Shown here in pieces: positions 7,731 to 16,010 of a DNA stretch of 46,701 nucleotides (the first letter of the stretch is position 1; every line of letters begins with the position of its first letter). The notes under the pieces were generated by a model. The model made no database searches and had not been told where the DNA came from. It saw only the letters and a list, made by a program, of their open reading frames with translations. The position numbers were made by a program, and so were the translations under genes. The stretch comes from Ignavibacteria bacterium. GTDB lineage: Bacteria; Bacteroidota; Ignavibacteria; UBA10030; SZUA-254. The stretch lies in contig JACOSX010000112.1 in the NCBI GenBank assembly GCA_016178625.1, positions 1 through 46,701 of the forward strand, written 5' to 3'.

Positions 7731-8447
7731 ATGAGCATGCTTGATTGTCCTGTTTGTCACTATCAGAATCATCATCTTGCGATCAATTGTTCATCGTGTG
7801 GTAGTTTCCTGCAGGCGCGGGTAGAGAATCTCGATCTCTTCGCAACCGCTTGGAACATCCTCGAGCGACCGAGGAAGACGTTCCATACGATTGCGATCGC
7901 TAAACATAAAAATTATGTGGTGCCGCTTTCAATGCTCAGTGGAGTAGCTATCATCTACTCAATCTTCTGGATAACGAAGGCTGGCGATCATGCCGAGTCC
8001 CTTCTGAATATTCTTACTGCCAGCGTTGCTGTTGGTCCCCCCTTGGGAATTTTCACGCTCTTCACGTTAGGTGTTCTTATAGCAAGCCTGGGAAAAATTG
8101 TCCGATCGAAGGTGCGTCTTCGGGATGCATTTGCAATTGCCGTTTATGCGCTCATCCCTATTGATCTATCTATTTTTTTGATCCTTCCGATCAAGCTTCT
8201 CTCATTCGGTCAGTATTATTTTACGTCTAATCCTTCTCCCTATCTTCTCAAGCCGAATATTTATGTTGTCTTGTTAATACTTGATGGAACGTTCACGCTC
8301 TGGTCGATGGTTCTCTTATTTCTTGGAATACAAAAATTGTTAGATAGGGCATGGATAACGATTTTGGCAATCGGGTTAGGCGCATGTGGCATTCTCGTAG
8401 GGATGATCGTTACAGTGCTGCGATTGCTCTTTCCAAGTCTGGCGTAA
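7731..8447 (+). CDS. Zinc-ribbon Yip1-type membrane protein
   Basis: The protein has 238 residues. An N-terminal zinc ribbon (CPVC at 6-9, CSSC at 20-23) is followed by a Yip1-like segment (LDLFATAWNILERPRKTFHTIA, a typical entry to this family) and about five membrane helices between residues 60 and 235. Bacterial Yip1-family proteins are integral inner-membrane proteins of unknown role. The gene starts 3 nt after tnaA, so it may be read through from it. It stops immediately before the zincin gene, which suggests joint expression. I make no functional call beyond family. Confidence 0.7.
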   Translation: MSMLDCPVCHYQNHHLAINCSSCGSFLQARVENLDLFATAWNILERPRKTFHTIAIAKHKNYVVPLSMLSGVAIIYSIFWITKAGDHAESLLNILTASVAVGPPLGIFTLFTLGVLIASLGKIVRSKVRLRDAFAIAVYALIPIDLSIFLILPIKLLSFGQYYFTSNPSPYLLKPNIYVVLLILDGTFTLWSMVLLFLGIQKLLDRAWITILAIGLGACGILVGMIVTVLRLLFPSLA

Positions 8448-8450
8448 GTG

Positions 8451-8822
8451 ATGGATCGCGAATCCTTTGAGCTCATTGTTGAGCAAACGTTTGACCGCCT
8501 GCCCGAGCGTTTCAAACAGGCGATCGAAAATGTCGGCGTGGTAGTTGAGGATTTCCCCGACGAGGAGTTGGTTCGCAAACTTCGCTTGCCGTCCAAGTAT
8601 CATTTGCTCGGTCTGTATCAGGGAATTCCGTTGCCCGCCCGAGGACCCTGGTATGGAACGACCCCGGTAGCTCCTGATAAGATTTCTCTCTACCAAAAAA
8701 ATATTGAAGGCCGTTGCACCTCCGAGAAGGAAATCTGTGACAGGATCTATGAGGTTCTTCTCCACGAAATCGGGCATTATTTTGGGATGACCGAAAAAGA
8801 AATTCGAGATGCAGGATTTTGA
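8451..8822 (+). CDS. Small metallopeptidase of the minimal zincin family
   Basis: The protein has 123 residues. The motif HEIGHYFGM near the C-terminus (about 104-112) is a zinc-binding HExxHxxG site with a downstream acidic residue. The rest matches the compact one-domain zincins of the PF06262 type (start SFELIVEQTFDRLPERF, then PDKISLYQKNIE). Proteins of this family are cytosolic, about 120 residues long and of unknown substrate. The ATG at 8451 sits 3 nt after the preceding stop. A GTG directly before it (8448) is the only alternative start. Confidence 0.85.
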   Translation: MDRESFELIVEQTFDRLPERFKQAIENVGVVVEDFPDEELVRKLRLPSKYHLLGLYQGIPLPARGPWYGTTPVAPDKISLYQKNIEGRCTSEKEICDRIYEVLLHEIGHYFGMTEKEIRDAGF

Positions 8823-8886
8823 AAATTTTTGTGTCGGGATATTGAAAAATTTTGTATATTGATCCATACACAGAAAGGTAGGTTCT

Positions 8887-9183
8887 ATGGCTAAAGTAAT
8901 TTTTACAATTTCATATGATGTCAACCCGGAAAAACGAGAGGATTACCTTGCGCTCACCCAGGCAATGAAAGAGCATTTTGCTCAAAGCAATGGGAAAGAA
9001 TATTCAATCTATGAACATAAGGGGAAGAAGAACAGCTTTTCCGAGGTTTTTGTTTTCAAGAGCATGGAAGAGTATGATCAACTCGAAGACCAAGATGAGC
9101 GGATGGCGCAGCTTGTCCAGCAGCTTGAAACCCTTCTTGTGGATGGCAAAATGCGTTACACAACACTCATCGAACTCGAGTAA
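8887..9183 (+). CDS. ABM-like dimeric alpha/beta-barrel protein
   Basis: This 98-residue protein has an alternating beta-alpha-beta pattern: VIFTISYDV, then KREDYLALTQAMKEHF, then EYSIYEHKG, then EVFVFKSMEEYDQLE. The order fits the ferredoxin-like dimeric barrel shared by antibiotic-biosynthesis monooxygenase (ABM) and EthD-type proteins. No catalytic residues can be assigned, so the function is open. AAAGGTAGG precedes the ATG. TATATT at 8855-8860 could be a -10 box, but no -35 box stands at the usual distance. Confidence 0.6.
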   Translation: MAKVIFTISYDVNPEKREDYLALTQAMKEHFAQSNGKEYSIYEHKGKKNSFSEVFVFKSMEEYDQLEDQDERMAQLVQQLETLLVDGKMRYTTLIELE

Positions 9184-9204
9184 GCCACCTCCGCTATACA
9201 TTCC

Positions 9205-9687
9205 ATGAAGAAAACATCTGCGGATCCCATCGCTCAATTGATGCAAGAGCATAATGAGGCGTTGGTTCAGTTGAAGCTTCTCAACAAAGCTGTTCATGCC
9301 TTTTCACAGGATGGATATTCGACGAGACATTTCAACCAGATTAACGCTGCGTTACGGTTCATTGAGGAAGAAGTAAGCGTGCACAACTACAAAGAAGAGG
9401 CCGCGTTATTTCCTGTGCTCGAACGCTATGTCGAAGGCCCGACACGTGTCATGCGAAACGACCATAAGAAACTGAAGAAAGGTTTTAAACAGCTCACCGA
9501 TGCGGTACAGGACATACAAAAGCATCGTGATAGTTTCTCTGCGATTAAGAGATTATCGACCGTTTCTAAAAGTGTCGTGCAATTGTTTGTGAATCATATC
9601 CATAAAGAAAATTATATTCTTTTTCCCCTCGTGCAACAGTTTTTGACGAAGGATGAATTGCGGGAAATTGCGAAGAAGATGTTGTAG
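9205..9687 (+). CDS. Hemerythrin/HHE cation-binding protein
   Basis: This 160-residue four-helix protein keeps the set of diiron ligands expected of an HHE domain: H16 (QEHNEAL), H60 and E64 (HNYKE), H87 (NDHKK), H131 and E135 (HIHKE). Such domains bind O2 or NO, or take part in iron-sulfur repair and redox sensing. It follows the ABM-like gene by 21 bp and precedes a single-domain response regulator by 57 bp. A shared stress-sensing role is possible but not shown. Confidence 0.88.
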   Translation: MKKTSADPIAQLMQEHNEALVQLKLLNKAVHAFSQDGYSTRHFNQINAALRFIEEEVSVHNYKEEAALFPVLERYVEGPTRVMRNDHKKLKKGFKQLTDAVQDIQKHRDSFSAIKRLSTVSKSVVQLFVNHIHKENYILFPLVQQFLTKDELREIAKKML

Positions 9688-9744
9688 CCTAGCAAGCTCC
9701 CCTGAAATCATCATACCTATGAAAAGCCCTCGTTTAATCAACTC

Positions 9745-10134
9745 ATGAAGAAAGTACCAGCGATTCTCTTAGTGGAAGACGAAGCACAACAACGTGAAGT
9801 TCTTACGATGTTATTAGAGATGGAGGGGCTGAACGTAGTCAGTGTCGAATCTGCGGAGGAAGGATTGCGACAACTCAGTCTGCTTGATCTCGACATGATT
9901 GTTACGGATGTCAAACTCACGGGCATTGATGGATTTTCCTTCTTCTCCAAAGTGCGTGAGGATCCTAAATACAAATCACTCCCATTTATTTTCATCACGG
10001 GCTACAACGATCCGAAGGCAATTGAGACCGTGGAAGCCTTTAATGCAGCCGCGTACGTCACGAAGCCGTATAATCTGGAGGAGTTGTTGAAGACAGTAAA
10101 AAAGTACCTCCCTTCGACAGAGCCTGGAAGTTAA
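9745..10134 (+). CDS. Single-domain response regulator (CheY-like)
   Basis: The 129 residues form one receiver domain with no output domain. The acidic pair is E11/D12, the phosphoacceptor is D55 (IVTDVKL), the conserved Thr is T85 (FITGY) and the conserved Lys is K107 (TKPY). Stand-alone receivers pass phosphate within phosphorelays or act by protein contact. No histidine kinase is nearby, so its partner is unknown. Confidence 0.93.
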   Translation: MKKVPAILLVEDEAQQREVLTMLLEMEGLNVVSVESAEEGLRQLSLLDLDMIVTDVKLTGIDGFSFFSKVREDPKYKSLPFIFITGYNDPKAIETVEAFNAAAYVTKPYNLEELLKTVKKYLPSTEPGS

Positions 10135-10191
10135 ACGTCATATATTGTCATACGTAGAGATGTTGACAGGTGCAGGCATGTGAGGTTGACT

Positions 10192-12009
10192 TCACTGACG
10201 CGCTTCCAGCGTTGCTTGCAGAGTTATCTGAGCGGATCCGCGTTTAATAATGACGTCAATGTGATCTCCAGGTTTATGTTCTTCAAGGACATGCATATAG
10301 TCGTAGATATTCTTCACCTCCTTACCACTGAGTTTGATGATCACATCGTTGGCTTTTAAGCCAGCTTTCTCCGCAGCGCTTCCTGCACGAGTGCCTGAAA
10401 TCTTCAAGCCTACTCCTTCATCGGCGTAATCAGGAATTACACCCAAGCTCACACGAAGATTCGTGCGATCGCCTACGGTATTCATCCCCGCGGAGGCTAC
10501 AACTTTTGTGAATGCTGGCTTCACTGGGGCTGTCGAGACGTCCTTTGCAATCCGGGTTACCATCTCCACGACTTTTTGTTCACCAGTATAGTTGATCTTG
10601 TCCCATGTATCGGAGGGTCGATGATAATCATCGTGGAGGTTAGTGAAGAAAAACAATACCGGGATATCTTTCCCATAGAAGGACGAATGATCGCTCGGAC
10701 CGAAACCGTCCGGTTTGAGTTTGAGACGCAAGGAATCGCGGTTTTCTTTCTTCACAAGTTCTTCCCACATCGATGACGTTCCCATTCCCTCGATGACCAG
10801 TGTGCTGTCTTTCATCCGACCGATCATGTCCATGTTGATCATTCCAATCGTTCGCTCAATGGGTACGAATGGGTGTTTGACGTAATAATCAGAACCGAAC
10901 AGTCCAAGTTCTTCACCAGTGAACGCGATAAAGAGGATACTCCGCCGAACTGATTGTCGTTGCGAGGCAAGATATTGGGCAGTCTCGATAAGACCTGCGG
11001 TACCTGAAGCATTGTCATCTGCGCCATGATGAATAGCCACAGTGTCCGGTTTCAAGGATCCAGAACCCTGTCCTCCCAGACCAAGGTGATCCATGTGTGC
11101 GCCGATGACCAATGCCTGATCTTTGACGGTTGAATCTGTCCCTTCCAGAAATCCGACAACATTTGCGCTCTGGCTGTAGACTTTGATGATCTGTGTTCGT
11201 AGTGTCACCATTGTATTAGGGATTTCGAAGGAGGATGGTGTTTGCGTTGAATCAATGTGCTGCTGGATGTCGTACAGGTTTTTTCCCTGCGGACGGAGAA
11301 GAGAATCAATGTCAGACCAGCGCATGCAAATCGCGGCAATACCGGAGTTTGGAAAGTTGTACTGTTTAAGGAAGTCTTTTAACTCCGAGCCCTCTTTACC
11401 AGGAGGACCTGTGAGGAAGACGATAGCCGCCGCTCCCTTTTCACGGGCGGTGATCGATTTATCGATGAGGCTTGCGAAGCGAGCGAACGTATTGTTTCCG
11501 GGTCCCCCGGGAGAGTATCGTAATGCAATAACAATTTTGTTCTTAACGTGGATGCTCGCGTAGTCATCATAGGTGAGTGAGTCATGTGCTGAGATCCCGT
11601 ATCCTACAAATGCTACAGGTGCTGTCACCAACGTATCTTCAGAGAAGGAGAGGGTCCGGTATTCTTCCTCAGACTTGTAACGACGTGTTATTTCTCCTGA
11701 ATGTATACTCAGGCTGTTGCTTTCACCCACTCGTCTTGCGGCAATGAACGAGAAATTTTGAAAATAGCTCCCATGGTCACCTGCGGGGGTTAACCCGGCT
11801 CGCTCAAAGTATCCGGCAATATACGCGGCAGCAAGTTTGTTTCCTTCTTCTCCGGTTCTGCGACCACGAAGCTCATCTGAGGCGAGATACTTCACGTGGT
11901 CTCTAAGCTCCTGAGCGGTAATGTCAGTAGATAGATACTCGCTGACCTTCGGGGCGCACCCAATAAGGAGGAGGAGCATTATCACCGCATGGTGTAGTCT
12001 TGTCTTCAT
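10192..12009 (-). CDS. M28-family zinc aminopeptidase lipoprotein with PDZ domain
   Basis: The protein has 605 residues. The signal peptide ends in the lipobox LLIGC (Cys18), so it should be lipid-anchored. A PA insert spans roughly 125-290. The M28 catalytic core carries metal ligands and catalytic residues at H305 (HMDHLG), D331 (GADDNASG), E366/E367 (TGEELGLFGS), D394 (NMDMIGR) and H463 (DDYHRPSDTWD). A PDZ domain closes the protein (about 515-600: LGVIPDYADEGVGLKI, AGLKANDVIIKLSG). The arrangement is common in Bacteroidota and Ignavibacteria envelope peptidases that trim peptides outside the inner membrane. It is the last gene of a minus-strand group of envelope proteins, 15 bp after the small lipoprotein gene. 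Confidence 0.92.
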   Translation of the reverse strand: MKTRLHHAVIMLLLLIGCAPKVSEYLSTDITAQELRDHVKYLASDELRGRRTGEEGNKLAAAYIAGYFERAGLTPAGDHGSYFQNFSFIAARRVGESNSLSIHSGEITRRYKSEEEYRTLSFSEDTLVTAPVAFVGYGISAHDSLTYDDYASIHVKNKIVIALRYSPGGPGNNTFARFASLIDKSITAREKGAAAIVFLTGPPGKEGSELKDFLKQYNFPNSGIAAICMRWSDIDSLLRPQGKNLYDIQQHIDSTQTPSSFEIPNTMVTLRTQIIKVYSQSANVVGFLEGTDSTVKDQALVIGAHMDHLGLGGQGSGSLKPDTVAIHHGADDNASGTAGLIETAQYLASQRQSVRRSILFIAFTGEELGLFGSDYYVKHPFVPIERTIGMINMDMIGRMKDSTLVIEGMGTSSMWEELVKKENRDSLRLKLKPDGFGPSDHSSFYGKDIPVLFFFTNLHDDYHRPSDTWDKINYTGEQKVVEMVTRIAKDVSTAPVKPAFTKVVASAGMNTVGDRTNLRVSLGVIPDYADEGVGLKISGTRAGSAAEKAGLKANDVIIKLSGKEVKNIYDYMHVLEEHKPGDHIDVIIKRGSAQITLQATLEARQ

Positions 12010-12024
12010 TGTGTTATTGTACGA

Positions 12025-12423
12025 TCACTGGGAGGTATGGATGATGTGGAGTACTTCAACAACTTTGCCGGTCATACACGTGCTCATCATATCGGGAATC
12101 TCACGGACGACAAGCTCTGCGTGAAGCTTGTCATGAAAAAGGGAATTGAGATTATCACCCATCAGCTCGTATGACTCTCCGTCCGCGGCGATGAATTGCC
12201 AACATCCATGCTCGACGCCGGTATGTTGCATCGTGCCGGTAAGTGAAAATGTTCCGGGACCGTATTCCTTTGTTTCTTCAGAACCTGTACAACTATGTAA
12301 TACGCAAGAGGCAAGGGAAACGAAGAAGAAGAGTGCTATCTTTGATCTAAAGGGCAAAGCTATGAACTGTCGGTTCAGTGAGTGAGGTTCACGTCGTTTC
12401 GTATGAAAGATCTTCCTTCCCAT
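12025..12423 (-). CDS. Small putative lipoprotein, function unknown
   Basis: About 132 residues from the ATG at 12423; a GTG at 12447 would overlap the upstream stop. A hydrophobic stretch (KIALFFFVSLASCVLHSC) ends in a lipobox-like Cys, but the N-terminal region before it is unusually long for a signal peptide. A TTG at 12357 would give a more normal one. The mature part is about 85 residues and carries GCWQFIAADGESYEL, a pattern seen in small secreted beta-rich proteins. I cannot name the family. It sits 11 nt after the propeller gene and 15 bp before the M28 peptidase, so it is probably part of the same operon. Confidence 0.55.
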   Translation of the reverse strand: MGRKIFHTKRREPHSLNRQFIALPFRSKIALFFFVSLASCVLHSCTGSEETKEYGPGTFSLTGTMQHTGVEHGCWQFIAADGESYELMGDNLNSLFHDKLHAELVVREIPDMMSTCMTGKVVEVLHIIHTSQ

Positions 12424-12434
12424 GGAGGCTTGAG

Positions 12435-13433
12435 TTAATCTTTCCACTCCGCGAGAAATATATTTGTCTCCCTCGGTTGTTTAGCATGACGATTGGATGC
12501 GAAGACAAGCCACTGTCCATCCTGACTAAACATGGGGAAGCCATCGAAGGTCTCGTTATAGGTGATCCGTTCGAGATGTGTGCCATCCGTTCTGATCATG
12601 TATAAATCAAAATTCATGGGGATACGCGATGTATCTGCCATATTCGAGGCAAAAATGATGTGCTGGCCATCGGGGTGCATGAACGGTGCGAAGTTTGCCG
12701 CGGCATTGTTCGTAAGCCGAGTTTTGTGCGATCCATCGGTATCCATCAACCAGATCTGAAGGTTCATCGGCTTGATCTTTTCTTCCGTCAGAAGTGCTTT
12801 ATAGTCAGAGATCTCTCTTTCCGTTGTTGGATGGTATGCGCGGTATACTATTTTTTTTCCGTCAGGTGAGAAGAACGGTCCGCCATCATACCCAAGTTCA
12901 TGTGTTAGTTGCCTGACATCGGAACCGTCGAGGTTCATCGAATAGATTTCAAGGTCACCACTTCGGATGGACGTAAATACAATCTTATCGCCGATAGGGG
13001 AAATGACTGCTTCAGCATCATAGCCCGGTGTGTCGGTCAACCGTTTCGTGATGGTACCGTTCGTGTCGGCGATGAAGATGTCATAGGAGGGATAAAGAGA
13101 CCATACGTATCCTCGCTTCCGATCCGGTGAAGGTGGACATTGCTCGTTGCCAAGGTGTGTTGAGGCGTACAGAACATGTGCACCATCTGGAAGAAAGTAC
13201 GAACATGTCGTGCGACCTTTACCAGTCGATACGAGTTTGACGTGGGAGCCGTCGAGATTCATCGTGTAGATCTGATCGCACTGGAAGCTATCCCGTTGCG
13301 ATTGAAAGACAAGTTTCTTTCCGTCAAAGGAGAAATACGCTTCAGCATTCTGACCGCCAAATGTCAACTGGCGAATATTGCTCAAATGCTTCTCGCCTGG
13401 TAGACGAAGGCTGTCACGCGATTGCCCCGGCAC
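12435..13433 (-). CDS. TolB-like (PD40/WD40) beta-propeller protein, probable lipoprotein
   Basis: At least 332 residues. Five or six blades repeat the TolB-type motif: FSPDGKKIVY, SPIGDKIVFTS, HPDGQHIIFAS and FSQDGQWLVFAS, each followed by an LDG/TDG turn. Such propellers are periplasmic or outer-membrane binding platforms. The first standard start codon is GTG at 13433, but the frame stays open upstream and encodes a good lipoprotein signal (KHIRRVLNAIIVALLLLTC) ending just before it. No ATG, GTG or TTG precedes that segment. Only ATA at 13487 or CTG at 13505 could start it. The true start is probably non-canonical, or a sequence error has removed the ATG. Confidence 0.8.
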   Translation of the reverse strand: MPGQSRDSLRLPGEKHLSNIRQLTFGGQNAEAYFSFDGKKLVFQSQRDSFQCDQIYTMNLDGSHVKLVSTGKGRTTCSYFLPDGAHVLYASTHLGNEQCPPSPDRKRGYVWSLYPSYDIFIADTNGTITKRLTDTPGYDAEAVISPIGDKIVFTSIRSGDLEIYSMNLDGSDVRQLTHELGYDGGPFFSPDGKKIVYRAYHPTTEREISDYKALLTEEKIKPMNLQIWLMDTDGSHKTRLTNNAAANFAPFMHPDGQHIIFASNMADTSRIPMNFDLYMIRTDGTHLERITYNETFDGFPMFSQDGQWLVFASNRHAKQPRETNIFLAEWKD

Positions 13434-13510
13434 GTCACACGTCAGAAGGAGCAGCGCAACGATTATTGCGTTGAGAACGCGTCGTATGTGTTTGCCGCCA
13501 GACAGAGATG

Positions 13511-14053
13511 TTATTGGAGATCTTTGAGCGCAGCTTGAAGTTTTTGAAACGAGTTCATATCTCGAACGCTATAGCTAAGATCGATGTATGCGATCTTACC
13601 TTGTTTGTCGATCACATAGACGGTTCGTTTGTTGTAACCTGCAGCCTCATTGAAACTACCGTATGTTTTCGCGACTTCATGCTTATGATCGGCAATAAGC
13701 TTGAAGGGGAGATTGTGGTGCTTTGCCCATTCGTGATGAGAATATTCGTAATCTCCACTGACGGCGAGGATCTCCGCGTTCAGTTTGGAAAGATCCGGAA
13801 AGTTATCGCGTAAGGTGCACACTTCCTTTGTGCATTCACCACTCCAGTCCGCGGGATAGAACGCAAGAATAATACTTTGTTTCCCAAAGAGACTTGAAAG
13901 CCTCAAGTCATACGAACCGATAGAATCTTTCGTGGCGTAGGGAAGGGAAAAATCTGGTGCTTCATCACCAACTTTCAAATTCTCGGTAACCTGTGGATAC
14001 AGAAGTCCGCAGAAAGCAATGGTGAGTACAGCAAGTGATAAGATAGCTTTCAT
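13511..14053 (-). CDS. Secreted PrxQ/BCP-type peroxiredoxin
   Basis: 180 residues from the ATG at 14053. That start is chosen because GAAGGAA lies about 10 nt upstream and a signal peptide follows directly (MKAILSLAVLTIAFCGLLYP). The thioredoxin-fold domain has the PxxxSxxC active site (P67 to the peroxidatic Cys74). A second Cys five positions on (CTKEVC, Cys79) gives the spacing of atypical two-Cys PrxQ/BCP enzymes, which reduce hydroperoxides using thioredoxin. Export implies a periplasmic role in detoxifying peroxides. The gene has its own promoter at 14120-14148. Confidence 0.88.
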   Translation of the reverse strand: MKAILSLAVLTIAFCGLLYPQVTENLKVGDEAPDFSLPYATKDSIGSYDLRLSSLFGKQSIILAFYPADWSGECTKEVCTLRDNFPDLSKLNAEILAVSGDYEYSHHEWAKHHNLPFKLIADHKHEVAKTYGSFNEAAGYNKRTVYVIDKQGKIAYIDLSYSVRDMNSFQKLQAALKDLQ

Positions 14054-14119
14054 AGATAGCGATTCCTTCATAAATGGGTCTTGAACCTGTTGAGCGGCAC
14101 ATAAAGCTTTAACGCTCAA

Positions 14120-14148
14120 AACATAATGAAAGAATCTGTGAGAAACAA
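14120..14148 (-). promoter_or_regulatory. Predicted promoter of the peroxiredoxin gene
   Basis: Minus-strand TTGTTT (14148-14143), a 17-bp spacer and TATGTT (14125-14120). The leader to the ATG at 14053 would be about 60 nt and contains a small GAGCG/CGCTC hairpin. Confidence 0.5.
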
Positions 14149-14153
14149 CTTTA

Positions 14154-14588
14154 TTACTTCTTTGGGGGAGGAGGAGGAAGAGCGCCAAGCTGGTGCATCA
14201 GGTTAAACATATCGAGGTAAACCCAGATATCCTTTATTTTTCCATCCTTGCAATGAAAAATCTTCACTCCATTGAGACGGATTTCTTTCCCTGTCGGCTG
14301 AATCCCCTTGAACAGCCCTTTGTGTGTTCCCTGAAATGAGAACCGTCCCATCACGCGGTCGCTCTCGGCGATTTCTTCCTCGGGGGTAAAGTGAACATCT
14401 GGAAAGGCTGTTCGGAACTGTGAAACGAACAGCTTAAAATTCTCGATTCCAGTAATTGCCTCTGAAGCTCCCGTGTCGTGATAAATGAAATTGCGGTTAA
14501 AGATTTTTGTCGCTACTTGGAGATTGCCATTATTCAACAACTCTCCAAAGTATCGACGGACGACGAGCTTATTAGCCTCTACCGACAT
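14154..14588 (-). CDS. SnoaL-like (ester cyclase/NTF2-fold) protein
   Basis: The protein has 144 residues. The cone-shaped NTF2-like fold of SnoaL-type proteins is indicated by NKLVVRRYFGELLNNGNL, NFIYHDTG, FRTAFPDVHFTPEEEIAE, GTHKGLFKGIQPTGKEI and KIFHCKDGKIKDIWVYLD. These are found across the family of SnoaL-like cyclases of unknown substrate. A proline run (LPPPPPKK) forms the C-terminus. GGAGGA stands 7 nt before the ATG, the best Shine-Dalgarno in the window, and a promoter lies at 14618-14646. The product has no evident link to the glyoxylate genes upstream. Confidence 0.8.
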   Translation of the reverse strand: MSVEANKLVVRRYFGELLNNGNLQVATKIFNRNFIYHDTGASEAITGIENFKLFVSQFRTAFPDVHFTPEEEIAESDRVMGRFSFQGTHKGLFKGIQPTGKEIRLNGVKIFHCKDGKIKDIWVYLDMFNLMHQLGALPPPPPKK

Positions 14589-14617
14589 TTGAATATCCTC
14601 CGTAACACAATTGAAAA

Positions 14618-14646
14618 AATGTATGCAATTTGTAGTTTGAATTCAA
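14618..14646 (-). promoter_or_regulatory. Predicted promoter of the SnoaL-like gene
   Basis: Minus-strand TTGAAT (14646-14641), a 17-bp spacer and TACATT (14623-14618). It is 30 bp upstream of the ATG, with the Shine-Dalgarno sequence between them. Confidence 0.6.
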
Positions 14647-14655
14647 GTGAGACGG

Positions 14656-15984
14656 TCAAACATTTTTTATGGAATGCTTAACAGCGTGTTTGGAGGGTGT
14701 TCCGTTCGACGGAGTGATGTGAAATTGTTGTTCCTCCGTTGAACCCGTAAGCGCCAGGGTGGATGAAGATCCATTTGTGATGACTTGGGTGAGTTCATCA
14801 AAAAACCCTGTGCCCACGAACTCCTGATGTCTGACGGCTTTATAGCCGGAGATTTCACTGTTAAATTCGGTCTCCTGGAAGTCAGCGTATGCAGTCATTC
14901 CCCACTCTCGATATGCTTGAGCGAGCTTGAACATGGAATGGTTGAGGGCATGGAAGCCTGCAAGGGTTACAAATTGAAATCTGTAACCCATCGTAGCAAG
15001 CTCCTTTTGGAACTTCGCGATTGTGCAGGAATCCAGTTTCAGTTTCCAGTTGAACGATGGGGAGCAATTATACGCGAGAAACTTGCCCGGATATTCTGCG
15101 TGGATCGCAGTGGCGAAGCGATGCGCTTCCTCAAGGTTCGGTTCCGAAGTTTCACACCAGATCATGTCGGCATACGGTGCGTATGCAAGACCTCGAGAGA
15201 TGGCAGCATTCAACCCACCACGCATGACATAAAATCCTTCCTGTGTCCGTTCACCTGTAAGAAATGTATGATCTCTTGGATCGATATCGCTGGTGATCAA
15301 TTGAGCACTATTGGCATCCGTTCTCGCAATGAGGATTGTCGGAACATCGAGAATATCAGACGCCAATCGTGCAGCGACCAATTTTTGAATGAATTCCATT
15401 GTCGGCACCAACACCTTGCCACCCATGTGTCCGCATTTTTTTGCAGAAGCCAATTGATCCTCAAAGTGTACCCCGGCAGCACCTGCTTCAATCATCCCTT
15501 TCATCAATTCAAAGGCATTAAGACAGCCGCCGAAGCCGGCTTCGGCATCTGCGACGATCGGCGCAAACCAATCGATATCGGTTTTACCTTTTGCATGCTG
15601 AATCTGATCTGCGCGGATGAAAGCATTGTTGATTTTGCGGACAACCGTGGGCACACTATCGACAGGGTAAAGACTTTGATCGGGATACATCTGCCCCGCG
15701 TTGTTAGCATCTGCCGCGACTTGCCACCCACTGAGATAAATCGTTTTCAAACCTGCCTTCACCTGTTGGATAGCTTGATTCCCTGTCAGTGCACCTAACG
15801 CTGCCACATATGGTTCTGTATTCAGCAACTCCCAGAGTTTCCTGGCACCCATCGTTGCGAGAGTATTCTCGATGTGAACCGATCCACGGAGCCGGTAAAC
15901 ATCTTCGGGAGAATACGCTCGGATAATTCCTTTCCATCGTTCCTCTGTTTGCCATCGCTGGCCAAGTCCATTGTTTTGATGCAT
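14656..15984 (-). CDS. aceA: Isocitrate lyase
   Basis: The protein has 442 residues, within the normal range. It splits isocitrate to glyoxylate and succinate, the first step of the glyoxylate shunt. The catalytic motif KKCGHMGGK places the active-site Cys at 184. Other family segments are [45 protein letters not shown] and [13 protein letters not shown]. It lies 26 bp after aceB on the same strand, so the two shunt enzymes form an operon that allows growth on acetate or fatty acids. No aceK or IclR-type regulator is present. Confidence 0.97.
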   Translation of the reverse strand: MHQNNGLGQRWQTEERWKGIIRAYSPEDVYRLRGSVHIENTLATMGARKLWELLNTEPYVAALGALTGNQAIQQVKAGLKTIYLSGWQVAADANNAGQMYPDQSLYPVDSVPTVVRKINNAFIRADQIQHAKGKTDIDWFAPIVADAEAGFGGCLNAFELMKGMIEAGAAGVHFEDQLASAKKCGHMGGKVLVPTMEFIQKLVAARLASDILDVPTILIARTDANSAQLITSDIDPRDHTFLTGERTQEGFYVMRGGLNAAISRGLAYAPYADMIWCETSEPNLEEAHRFATAIHAEYPGKFLAYNCSPSFNWKLKLDSCTIAKFQKELATMGYRFQFVTLAGFHALNHSMFKLAQAYREWGMTAYADFQETEFNSEISGYKAVRHQEFVGTGFFDELTQVITNGSSSTLALTGSTEEQQFHITPSNGTPSKHAVKHSIKNV

Positions 15985-16010
15985 GATCTTCGCTCCTCAA
16001 GGTTTATTGT

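Noticed and set aside
8829-8860. Promoter before the ABM-like gene
   Set aside because: TATATT is present at 8855-8860, but the nearest TTG-type -35 box (8829) is 20 bp away, so the fit is poor.
14785-15798. Long open frame (337 codons) on the plus strand across aceA
   Set aside because: It is antisense to isocitrate lyase, whose catalytic motifs are all intact. Its translation is rich in Cys, Arg and Ser and matches no family pattern.
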